Below, in pieces: positions 51,220 to 60,241 of a stretch of DNA of 64,000 nt. Both the position numbers and the translations under genes were made by a program. The DNA comes from Noviherbaspirillum aridicola (GTDB lineage: Bacteria; Pseudomonadota; Gammaproteobacteria; Burkholderiales; Burkholderiaceae_D): NCBI RefSeq assembly GCF_019656455.1, contig NZ_BPMK01000018.1:1-64000 (forward strand), given 5' to 3'. A model generated the notes under the pieces. That model made no database searches. It was not told where the DNA came from and saw only the letters and a program-made list of their open reading frames with translations. Position 1 is the stretch's first letter. Every line of letters starts with the position of its first letter.

Positions 51220-51693
51220 TCAAGCGGCGACCGGCGGACGGGGCACCACGACAACATTCTGTTCCGCACTCTTTTGCCGCTGCTGATCGACCAGATCCTT
51301 CAGCGAAACCGAGTCCAGGTATTCGACCATCTTCGCGTTGAGAGTCGCCCACAGGTCGTGGGTCATGCAGCGCGTGCCATGCTCGTGACTGGCGCCATGG
51401 CAGTTTTCCTTGCCACCGCACTGGGTGGCGTCGAGCGGCTCGTCGACGGCAATGATGATATCGGCCACCGTCACATCTTCCGCCCGTCTTGCCAGCGTAT
51501 ATCCACCGCCGGGACCGCGTACCGATTCAACGATTTCATGCCGTCGCAACTTGCCGAAAAGCTGCTCGAGATACGACAGCGATATTTCCTGCCTCTGGCT
51601 GATCGCCGACAGCGTGACCGGCCCCTTGTCCTGGCGCAGCGCCAGATCAATCATGGCAGTCACGGCAAACCGGCCCTTGGTGGTCAAACGCAT
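51220..51693 (-). CDS. iscR: Rrf2-family Fe-S-responsive repressor IscR
   Basis: A 157-residue IscR. The winged helix ([51 protein letters not shown]) is followed by the cluster-binding cysteines Cys92, Cys98 and Cys109, with a His at 112. E. coli has 92, 98 and 104, so five extra residues separate the second and third ligands here. Holo-IscR represses the operon when clusters are sufficient. First gene of the isc operon, with IscR-like sites at its promoter. Confidence 0.96.
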   Translation of the reverse strand: MRLTTKGRFAVTAMIDLALRQDKGPVTLSAISQRQEISLSYLEQLFGKLRRHEIVESVRGPGGGYTLARRAEDVTVADIIIAVDEPLDATQCGGKENCHGASHEHGTRCMTHDLWATLNAKMVEYLDSVSLKDLVDQQRQKSAEQNVVVVPRPPVAA

Positions 51694-51737
51694 AAACTCT
51701 CAACTCCCGAAAACAGGGGCCCCGCGTAATTTCCCGA

Positions 51738-51790
51738 GTACCCGAAGATTTTGGTCAAGTATAACAAAGTTGAGTAGTTTTGTCAGGTAT
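51738..51790 (-). promoter_or_regulatory. isc promoter with two type-1-like IscR sites
   Basis: On the minus strand CTGACA (51781-51786), 17 bases, then TATACT (51758-51763) form a good promoter. Two IscR-like elements overlap it: ATACCTGAC followed by an A-rich centre and ACTCAACTTT (51766-51790), and ATACTTGACC with a similar tail (51738-51762). Both resemble the ATA-CYTGACT half of the type 1 IscR consensus; the second half-sites are weaker. Confidence 0.65.
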
Positions 51791-51882
51791 TGGCGCGGAG
51801 CGAAATGATGGCGAGCCGCCGCCAATTGCCAAAATGCAACGCGTTATTATTTCATAATCGCGCCGCTGGCGCAGGGGGACTT

Positions 51883-52677
51883 TTACCTGAGGCGCAGGCG
51901 CGCAACCATCATGTACAGCAGGGTATCGCCCTGCCCCTGACCGACGGTGTGCGGCAGGCGATAGTGGCTGACGAAACCGCCGAATTCAAGGCGGGCTCCC
52001 GGGCCGGTATCGAGCTCGCGCACGTAGCCGATGCTCAGCCTGTTGACCCTGGACCTGTCCGTCAGGACTTCGCCGAGTCCGGGTTCGTCGCTGCCGACCT
52101 GCTCGAGCCGGCCGAAGAGCGTATGAGCGCCGGGGAGTCGTACGGTCGATTCCAGCAGAAAGCCGGAAGTCGACTGCCGCATTTTCCTGCTGCTGCGCCC
52201 CCATGCGAGCATGTTTTCCAGCCGTACCCCGCCGTGTTCGAAGACATGGCTGGCCGAGACGGCGGTTCTGCGCAAGCTCTCGTCCGCCATCAGATGGTCC
52301 AGTCCGCTTATCTTGCCCCTGGCCAGTTGCAAAACGAGATTGTCGGCGGGTTTGTAGGACAGGCGGGAGATGCGGGTCCGGTAAAGTCTGGCATCGATCC
52401 TCTCCGCCGCCGGGCCCGAGGACAGCTGCTCGAAACTGAATTTCCGCCAGCGGTAGCCGACGCCGTATGCTTCTTCGTCGGGACGGTAAGCGCCTGTCCA
52501 GAGATAATCCACCCCGCCGGCGCCGGCGTTGCCGAACAACAGCCAGGGCGCCGCGGCACGGCCCGGTTGCGTGTCACTCTTGATGTCCGCCGTCAGGCCA
52601 ACCTCGTCCGAGGCCTTCGCTGCGACTGAAGAAAGCATCAGGATTGCCGCGATGATGACAGGCCGGTATCCGCGCAT
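51883..52677 (-). CDS. Hypothetical outer-membrane-like protein
   Basis: A 264-residue protein with a signal peptide (MRGYRPVIIAAILMLSSVAA, cleavage after KA). The mature chain alternates charged and hydrophobic residues as in a beta-barrel, but it ends MMVARLRLR rather than in the usual C-terminal Phe/Tyr. I recognise no family. It may be a periplasmic or outer-membrane porin-like protein. It is 10 bases before the phosphatase gene on the same strand (downstream of it), so the two may be cotranscribed. Confidence 0.6.
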   Translation of the reverse strand: MRGYRPVIIAAILMLSSVAAKASDEVGLTADIKSDTQPGRAAAPWLLFGNAGAGGVDYLWTGAYRPDEEAYGVGYRWRKFSFEQLSSGPAAERIDARLYRTRISRLSYKPADNLVLQLARGKISGLDHLMADESLRRTAVSASHVFEHGGVRLENMLAWGRSSRKMRQSTSGFLLESTVRLPGAHTLFGRLEQVGSDEPGLGEVLTDRSRVNRLSIGYVRELDTGPGARLEFGGFVSHYRLPHTVGQGQGDTLLYMMVARLRLR

Positions 52678-52687
52678 ATTCCCCCTC

Positions 52688-53185
52688 CTATCCCGACAAG
52701 GCGCCGTGGGCCACCAGGGATTGCATCAGTCCCATGCAACCATCTTCGATATACGAAAGAACAAGCTCGAAGTCTTTGCCTCCGCGGTAATAGGGATCAT
52801 GCACGACGGTGGCATTGTGGCGCTGGGCATAGGCCATCAGCAGCCCCAGCTTCCCTTTCTGCGCGGGAGGGCACAGACGCTGCAGCACCTCGAGATTGTT
52901 GAAATCCATCCCGATGAGCAGATCGAATTGCTGGAAGTCGGCTTGCGTGATCTGTCGTGCACGCAAGGATGAAAGGTCATATCCGCGCTTGCGGGCGGCG
53001 GCCTGGGCGCGCGGGTCGGGAGGACAGCCGACGTGGTAGTCGTGCGTGCCGGCGGAGTCGACGACCACACGGCTGGCGAGGCCGGCGTCCGAAAGATACT
53101 TGCGCATCACCGCCTCCGCCGTCGGAGACCGGCATATATTCCCCATGCAGACAAACAATACCGCGCATTTTCCGTTCTGGTTCAT
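52688..53185 (-). CDS. Low-molecular-weight protein-tyrosine phosphatase
   Basis: A 165-residue enzyme with the CX5R P-loop CMGNICRSP near the N-terminus and the DPYYRGG acid loop near the C-terminus. It removes phosphate from tyrosine; bacterial homologues often regulate capsule or exopolysaccharide kinases, but none is beside it. GGTGGAG precedes the ATG at 53185. It is followed by the hypothetical barrel-like gene. Confidence 0.92.
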   Translation of the reverse strand: MNQNGKCAVLFVCMGNICRSPTAEAVMRKYLSDAGLASRVVVDSAGTHDYHVGCPPDPRAQAAARKRGYDLSSLRARQITQADFQQFDLLIGMDFNNLEVLQRLCPPAQKGKLGLLMAYAQRHNATVVHDPYYRGGKDFELVLSYIEDGCMGLMQSLVAHGALSG

Positions 53186-53324
53186 GCTCCACCCCACGAG
53201 CAGGCGCGCTGGACGCCCTGACATGGATTGTGTAGCAAGCAGCGAAAACGAAATTATGCGACGTCAAATCCCGCCGGCCGCCGGCGAGGGAAGCCCCGGC
53301 AATCTGGCCTGCGGTGGAGATGCG

Positions 53325-54116
53325 TCAAACCCGCGATGAGCTCGGCTTCCGAAGCAGGCGCATCGGCCCGAACAGGTCCTGCATGGTCTTGTTGGCGATG
53401 AAGGACAAGTTGTACGGGTGCTCGGAGCGGACAGTCGGAAAGCGGCCGGTCACGTCCAGCGAGGCCAGCTGCTCGGCGATTTTCCCCCACAGGACCAGGG
53501 TCGGGGTGGCGGGCCGCTCACGCGCAGCGAGGCTTTCGAGCACGACCTTGAGAAACGGCCGCCAGGCCCTCGCATCCTTGACCGGCGCCACATCGGCGCG
53601 GAAGACCAGGCTGGCGTTCAGCAGCAGGAAACCATGGGAGATCAGATTGGCCTGCAACTCCGGCAGTCCCTGGATGCATGAATCGTCTTGCGACGACCGC
53701 CTTGCCACGCCCTGCAGCGCCGCCGCACCCGTATCGCTTTCCGACAGCCAGCCGTCCGCGACGAGCAGCATTTTCATGAAATTGCGCAGAGAAGTCGCGC
53801 GGTTGACCTGCTTGGACAAGCCATTTGCCGACCAGAGGGCTTCCACCGCCCCGTCCATGAAACAGACTCCGGTCGCGCTCGCTTCCCGGGGATACGGCCC
53901 TTCCCCGACCAGTATGTAGCGGACCGCATCGAAGGGCAGCCGGAATGCGGCGAAAAGACGTCCCTGCGTCGGCAGGTAGCTGCCCGCGGCGAGCGCCGGA
54001 AGGTAGGCCGGGTCGGCGAGGGTTAGTTCGCGCAGGCCCTTTTCGAGGGTCGGATGCCAGGATGGGTGAGCAAGCGTCAGCGCGTCGATGATCTGGGCGG
54101 GAATGTGGGCGGTCAT
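53325..54116 (-). CDS. Uracil-DNA glycosylase-fold protein with altered catalytic motif
   Basis: A 263-residue UNG-type protein. It keeps LLLNASLVF (Asn of the uracil pocket), LVLWGKIAEQ and a His in SEHPYNLSF, the place of the HPSPLS motif. The first motif, GQDPYH in true UNG, is GEGPYP (71-76): the water-activating Asp is Gly73 and the His is Pro76. It is therefore unlikely to be a normal uracil-DNA glycosylase, or else uses a different mechanism. It is 57 bases downstream of uvrB, on the same strand. Confidence 0.7.
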   Translation of the reverse strand: MTAHIPAQIIDALTLAHPSWHPTLEKGLRELTLADPAYLPALAAGSYLPTQGRLFAAFRLPFDAVRYILVGEGPYPREASATGVCFMDGAVEALWSANGLSKQVNRATSLRNFMKMLLVADGWLSESDTGAAALQGVARRSSQDDSCIQGLPELQANLISHGFLLLNASLVFRADVAPVKDARAWRPFLKVVLESLAARERPATPTLVLWGKIAEQLASLDVTGRFPTVRSEHPYNLSFIANKTMQDLFGPMRLLRKPSSSRV

Positions 54117-54173
54117 GAATGGCAGCGGTCGACAAACCGCGCCATTCTAACCGTGCCGGCAACAGCGGGAAAA

Positions 54174-56267
<2,094 letters not shown>

Positions 56268-56397
56268 CTGAATTCGACCTTTGGTAGAATAAATAGTTGC
56301 ACGTAAGCTCTTGGTTTTTTTAGGTAAAGTCCACCGCAACCGGCCTGCCCAAGTACCTGTTCGTACCTCTTCGCAGCCAATTTTTCATGTTATCACG

Positions 56398-57612
56398 ATG
56401 ACCCAACCGCAAACCGCCTCCCTCTTCGGCGCCGTCGACATGGCGCCCCGCGACCCGATCCTAGGCATCACCGAAGCCTATAACGCGGACAAGAATCCGA
56501 ACAAGGTCAACCTCGGCGTCGGCGTTTATTACGACGACAACGGCAAGGTGCCCTTGCTGGAGTGCGTGCGCAAGGCGGAAGCCCAGTTGCTGGAAAAGGC
56601 GGCTCCCCGCACCTATCTGCCCATCGACGGTCTGGCCGCGTACGATAAGGCGGTGCAAGAACTCGTATTTGGTGCCGACAGCGCGGTCGTACAAGAGAAA
56701 CGTGCGATTACCGTGCAGGCCATCGGCGGCACCGGCGCCCTGAAGATCGGCGCCGACTTCCTGAAGCGCTTCGCACCCGACTCTCAGGTCTGGATCAGCG
56801 ATCCGAGCTGGGAAAACCATCGTGCCCTGTTCGAATCCGCCGGCTTCGTCGTCAACAGCTATCCGTACTACGATCCGGCCACGCGCGGCGTGAACTTCGC
56901 CGGCATGCTCGGCGCGCTGCAGTCGATGCCGGCAGGCTCGATCGTTCTGCTGCATGCCTGCTGCCACAACCCCACCGGCGCGGACCTGACCGACGAGCAA
57001 TGGAAGCAGGTCATCGAGGTGGTGACGGGCCGCGGACTGATCCCCTTCCTCGACATGGCTTACCAAGGCTTCGGCGACGGCATCGATGCCGACGGCAGGG
57101 TGGTGCGCCAGTTCGCGCAGGCCGGCGGCCCGCTGTTCGTTTCGAACTCCTTCTCCAAGTCCTTCTCGCTGTACGGCGAGCGCGTTGGGGCCCTCAGCAT
57201 TGTGGCGGCAAGCACCGAAGAAGCGGCACGCGTGCTGTCGCAGCTCAAGCGGGTCGTTCGCACCAACTACTCCAACCCGCCCCTGCACGGCGGCCAGGTC
57301 GTCGCCACCGCACTGGCGACGCCGGAATTGCGCGCACTGTGGGAAGAAGAGCTTGCAGCAATGCGTGTGCGCATTCGCGAAATGCGCCAGGCTCTCGTGG
57401 CGAAACTCAAGGCAAAGGTCCCGAATCAGAACTTCGATTTCGTGATCACCCAGCGCGGCATGTTCTCCTATTCCGGCCTGACCAAGGCCCAGGTCGAACG
57501 CCTGCGCAACGAGTATTCGGTCTATGCAGTCGATACCGGCCGCATCTGCGTGGCGGCGCTGAACTCGAAGAACATCGACTACGTGGTCGACGCGATCGCG
57601 AAGGTGCTCTAA
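56398..57612 (+). CDS. Aspartate/aromatic amino acid aminotransferase
   Basis: A 404-residue class I aminotransferase of the AspC/TyrB type: MAPRDPILGITEAYNAD near the start, HACCHNPTGADLTDEQW, Schiff-base Lys in SNSFSKSFSLYGERVGAL and the C-terminal GRICVAAL. It passes amino groups between aspartate or aromatic amino acids and 2-oxoglutarate. Sequence cannot separate AspC from TyrB specificity. The ATG at 56398 gives the family start; the frame is open from 56311. Divergent from uvrB. Confidence 0.92.
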   Translation: MTQPQTASLFGAVDMAPRDPILGITEAYNADKNPNKVNLGVGVYYDDNGKVPLLECVRKAEAQLLEKAAPRTYLPIDGLAAYDKAVQELVFGADSAVVQEKRAITVQAIGGTGALKIGADFLKRFAPDSQVWISDPSWENHRALFESAGFVVNSYPYYDPATRGVNFAGMLGALQSMPAGSIVLLHACCHNPTGADLTDEQWKQVIEVVTGRGLIPFLDMAYQGFGDGIDADGRVVRQFAQAGGPLFVSNSFSKSFSLYGERVGALSIVAASTEEAARVLSQLKRVVRTNYSNPPLHGGQVVATALATPELRALWEEELAAMRVRIREMRQALVAKLKAKVPNQNFDFVITQRGMFSYSGLTKAQVERLRNEYSVYAVDTGRICVAALNSKNIDYVVDAIAKVL

Positions 57613-57666
57613 AAGAACCAGGCCGCCACCGAAAACCTTTCTTCCCGCGGAACATCTTCCAGTTCT

Positions 57667-57696
57667 TTGACATTTCCGGAAAGATCGGCCTATAAT
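57667..57696 (+). promoter_or_regulatory. Promoter of tRNA-Asn
   Basis: A consensus -35 TTGACA (57667-57672), an 18-base spacer and a consensus -10 TATAAT (57691-57696) lie just before the tRNA gene. Both hexamers are perfect. Confidence 0.9.
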
Positions 57697-57707
57697 AGCG
57701 GCTCTGT

Positions 57708-57783
57708 TCCCTGATAGCTCAGTCGGTAGAGCGACGGACTGTTAATCCGCAGGTCCCTGGTTCGAGTCCAGGTCGGGGAGCCA
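57708..57783 (+). tRNA. tRNA-Asn (anticodon GUU)
   Basis: A complete 76-base cloverleaf. Acceptor TCCCTGA/TCGGGGA with encoded CCA (57781-57783), D arm TAGCTCAGTCGGTAGAGC, anticodon loop CTGTTAA with GTT at 57741-57743, and T arm CTGGTTCGAGTCCAG. It has its own strong promoter and terminator, so it is a single-gene transcription unit. Confidence 0.98.
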
Positions 57784-57792
57784 AAAAATTGC

Positions 57793-57823
57793 AAGGGCTT
57801 GCGCGAAAGCGCAAGCCCTTTTT
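57793..57823 (+). terminator. Terminator of tRNA-Asn
   Basis: A perfect 12-bp stem AAGGGCTTGCGC/GCGCAAGCCCTT with a GAAA loop is followed by a short T run, starting nine bases after the tRNA. Confidence 0.95.
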
Positions 57824-58158
57824 CCGTTTACCGGTCTGTCTACCCCTGCCCGCAGCGGATTGTCCGTCATCAAACTGTCGCATTGTTCATTCATCGGTTT
57901 TCTGCACGTACGGTCATATCCGCATGCTTGCAGTGATTCCTCGGTCGTGCATTGAAAGAGTGAAGCGGGGCCTGCATCGGAAAGTTCGAGCATATGCGTC
58001 ATTTGTCAAAACACGCGGTCATGGCCGCCCTTAGCATCGAAGCCGTCGAACGCGTTTGCGCGTCCAGCACCTCTTCGGATCGCGAGTATCCGCACGGCCG
58101 TCCCGGCCCGATTTTCGGACAGTACTGACTTCCTGCCCGTGTCTGGGCAGACTATGCA
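57824..58158. other. 335-base gap without a supported gene
   Basis: Between the tRNA terminator and the kinase gene. Short frames on both strands (for example 57789-58034 and 57742-58002) start in the tRNA or its terminator and have no credible start signals. The only structure seen is a CTGCCC/GGGCAG hairpin just before the kinase start codon (about 58134-58152). The promoter of the kinase-regulator pair must lie here, but no convincing -35/-10 pair was recognised. Confidence 0.6.
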
Positions 58159-59265
58159 ATGACTACCCAACTGGAAAAGAGCGCCCCACGTTTGTCGAAT
58201 TCCATCACGACGCTGTCGCGCTTTCCGGCCAACAAGTTAAGCCCCTCCCTGCTCTCGCGGATCAAGTCCGCGATGGACAGTGTCATCATCATCGACGCCG
58301 AACGCCGGATCGTGCTGGTCAATTCCCGGGCAGAGCAATTGTTCGGCTACACGGCCGCGCAACTGCTCGACCGCCCGCTCGAGATGCTGGTGCCTTCGCA
58401 GGGTGAAGACAAGGCTTTGGGACTCGGCACCACCTCGACGCTCAGAGGCCTTCGTTCCGACGGCCGGCTTTTCAGCCTCACTGCCGTCATCGCCCGGGTT
58501 TCCATTCAGGGCGAAACCTTTCTTGCCCTGATCGCCCCCGGCGGAGCGGACAGCAGAGCCGCGGAACACAGCCGGAAACCGGCACTCCCGGCGGATCTGC
58601 GCCGCTGGGCGGCGACCACCCAGAAGACGGTGGAAATTGAAAAGCGCCGCTTTTCCCGCAAGCTTTACGACGACATCGGACAGCGGCTGAGTGTGCTCAA
58701 GCTCGACCTCGACTGGCTGGAACACAGCCTGCCGAACGAGAGCAAGCTGGTGCCCGCCCGCGTGGCACGGATGCAGGGTTTGCTCGACAACATCATCGCC
58801 ATGACGAAAAACATGGCGTCCACCCTGCGCCCGCCGCTGCTCGACGATTTCGGCTTGCTGCCCGCCGTGGAATGGATGGCGGAAAATCTCAGGAAAAGAA
58901 CGGGCATCACCTGCACGATCGAGAGCTCCGGCATGGATGCGAAGCTCGACGACACCATACAGTCCGCGCTGTTTCGGCTCGTCCAGGAAGGACTGTCGAA
59001 CGTGGAGCACCACTCGCACGCACGCTCGGTGCAGATTCACCTTCATCGCCGTTCCGGCCACGTCCTGCTGATGATGCGCGACGACGGCGTTGGCATGCCC
59101 GAAGGCAGCGAGAACAAGCCGGGCTGTTACGGTCTGATTGCCATGCAAGAACGCGTCTTCGTGCTCGGCGGTACAATCAGCATTCGCAACGAGCCGCCGT
59201 ATGGTGTTACCATTCAGGCATCGATTCCGATCGAGTCGTTTTTCTCCCCCGAACAAATCACCTGA
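58159..59265 (+). CDS. PAS histidine-kinase homologue with Tyr in place of the phospho-His
   Basis: A 368-residue soluble protein. PAS domain about 32-125 (SAMDSVIIIDAERRIVLVNS), then a HisKA_3-type helix and an HATPase domain. The box that reads REIHDDLGQ in its orphan relative reads RKLYDDIGQ, so Tyr170 (TAC, 58666-58668) replaces the phospho-accepting His. The ATPase still has EGLSNVEHHSHA, MRDDGVGMPEG and CYGLIAMQERV. It may be a pseudokinase or phosphatase for the NarL-type regulator that begins nine bases later. No ribosome binding site is evident. Confidence 0.85.
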   Translation: MTTQLEKSAPRLSNSITTLSRFPANKLSPSLLSRIKSAMDSVIIIDAERRIVLVNSRAEQLFGYTAAQLLDRPLEMLVPSQGEDKALGLGTTSTLRGLRSDGRLFSLTAVIARVSIQGETFLALIAPGGADSRAAEHSRKPALPADLRRWAATTQKTVEIEKRRFSRKLYDDIGQRLSVLKLDLDWLEHSLPNESKLVPARVARMQGLLDNIIAMTKNMASTLRPPLLDDFGLLPAVEWMAENLRKRTGITCTIESSGMDAKLDDTIQSALFRLVQEGLSNVEHHSHARSVQIHLHRRSGHVLLMMRDDGVGMPEGSENKPGCYGLIAMQERVFVLGGTISIRNEPPYGVTIQASIPIESFFSPEQIT

Positions 59266-59274
59266 CCACGTTCT

Positions 59275-59919
59275 ATGATCCGTATCGTAATCGCCGATGA
59301 CCACACCATCATGCGCGAAGGTCTCAAACGCATCCTCGACGGTGCGGATGACATCGAGGTGGTGGGCGAGGCCGTCGACGGCTTCGAGGCCCTGGCCCAT
59401 GTACGCAAGGGTGGATTCGATCTGCTGATGCTGGACCTTTCCATGCCGGGTCGCAGCGGCGTGGAGCTGATCCGGCAGATCAAGGATGAAGTGCCGAAGC
59501 TGCCCATTCTCATCCTGACCATGCACGAGGAAGAACAGTATGCCGTCCGCGCGATCCGCGCCGGCGCGCGCGGCTATCTGACGAAGGAAAGCGCCGGGAC
59601 GCAGCTGGTCAGCGCCATCCGCAAGGTCGCCTCGGGCCGTCCGTACATCAGCCTGGAAGTGGCCGAACAGCTGGCCATGGACGTGATGCCGGCCAACGAA
59701 GACCTGCCGCACAAGCAACTGTCCAATCGCGAGTTCGAAGTATTCACCCTACTCGTAAGCGGCAAGTCGATTACCGAGATCGCGGAAGTCCTGCATCTGA
59801 GCGCGAAGACGGTCAGCACGCACAAGACCCGCATTCTGACCAAGATGAACATGAACTCGCTCGCCGAGATGGTGCAGTATGCAGTGCAACATCGGCTGCT
59901 CGGGCCGTTGAAGAACTGA
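59275..59919 (+). CDS. NarL/FixJ-family response regulator
   Basis: A 214-residue regulator. Receiver domain with Asp9-Asp10 acid pocket, phospho-acceptor Asp54 in LMLDLSMPG and Lys in LTKESAGT; C-terminal LuxR-type helix-turn-helix LSNREFEVFTLLVSGKSITE, then VSTHKTRILTKMN. It is phosphorylated to bind DNA. Its partner directly upstream lacks the donor His, so the true donor may be elsewhere, for instance the orphan kinase at 44459. The genes are nine bases apart. Targets are unknown. Confidence 0.9.
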   Translation: MIRIVIADDHTIMREGLKRILDGADDIEVVGEAVDGFEALAHVRKGGFDLLMLDLSMPGRSGVELIRQIKDEVPKLPILILTMHEEEQYAVRAIRAGARGYLTKESAGTQLVSAIRKVASGRPYISLEVAEQLAMDVMPANEDLPHKQLSNREFEVFTLLVSGKSITEIAEVLHLSAKTVSTHKTRILTKMNMNSLAEMVQYAVQHRLLGPLKN

Positions 59920-59965
59920 ACCGGCTTCGCACCCTTCTCCCCGCGTTTTCCCCCTTCCTACCTGC

Positions 59966-60010
59966 TCCTAATCGCGCGGCACGGCCTGCGGCCCTGCCGC
60001 GCGATTAGGA
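59966..60010. repeat. 16-bp inverted repeat (hairpin 1)
   Basis: TCCTAATCGCGCGGCA (59966-59981) and TGCCGCGCGATTAGGA (59995-60010) are perfect arms; the 13-base loop holds a further GGCC/GGCC stem. It starts 47 bases after the response regulator stop. AAAACACG follows, not a T run, so it is an atypical terminator at best. Confidence 0.85.
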
Positions 60011-60025
60011 AAACACGCTCGCCGC

Positions 60026-60065
60026 TTGTAAGAATTATCTGACAAAGATAAATCCATTCTTACAA
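60026..60065. repeat. 10-bp inverted repeat with inner stem (hairpin 2)
   Basis: TTGTAAGAAT (60026-60035) and ATTCTTACAA (60056-60065) are perfect arms. Directly inside, TATCT (60036-60040) and AGATA (60046-60050) form a second stem around GACAA. The AT-rich composition suits a promoter or operator; TTGTAA with ATAAAT 16 bases on is a possible weak promoter inside it. Confidence 0.8.
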
Positions 60066-60150
60066 CCCAATTCAGCCCAAGCCGATAGTAATTACCAGTT
60101 GCGATTGCGATACTGGCTCTTCTCTTCCATGCATGACAGGCAAGCAAGTC

Positions 60151-60190
60151 GGCGGCTCCGTGGAACAGTTGCTTACTCCACGGAGCCGCC
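60151..60190. repeat. 14-bp inverted repeat (hairpin 3)
   Basis: GGCGGCTCCGTGGA (60151-60164) and TCCACGGAGCCGCC (60177-60190) are perfect arms with a 12-base loop. It ends about 40 bases before the AGGAG of the Crp/Fnr gene. TTACTCCTTTC follows, a poor terminator tail. Confidence 0.85.
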
Positions 60191-60241
60191 TTACTCCTTT
60201 CAGCATGCGCAACCATTGACACAGTGATTTAGGAGATGACC

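Larger units (their letters stand above)
59920..60241. other. 322-base non-coding gap with three long inverted repeats
   Basis: Between the response regulator and the Crp/Fnr gene. No reading frame with a credible start was found. It contains three separate dyads (next entries): a 16-bp stem, a 10-bp stem with an inner stem, and a 14-bp stem. None has a T tract of terminator type. The sequence between is less GC-rich than the genes. It could be a structured leader, a small RNA or a multi-site operator region. Confidence 0.7.

Noticed and set aside
56268-56397. LexA box in front of uvrB
   Set aside because: uvrB is SOS-controlled in E. coli, but no CTGT-N8-ACAG or near match was found in this gap.
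57742-58002. Minus-strand frame ending LPDLDSNQGPAD
   Set aside because: It reads into the tRNA-Asn gene; the DLDSNQG ending is the well-known false protein produced by translating tRNA sequence backwards.
57789-58034. 81-codon plus-strand frame after the tRNA
   Set aside because: It starts inside the tRNA terminator, has no ribosome binding site and no recognisable protein features.
60212-60230. FNR box in front of the Crp/Fnr gene
   Set aside because: TTGACACAGTGATT has one fair half-site, but the second half does not match ATCAA, so it is not an FNR palindrome.
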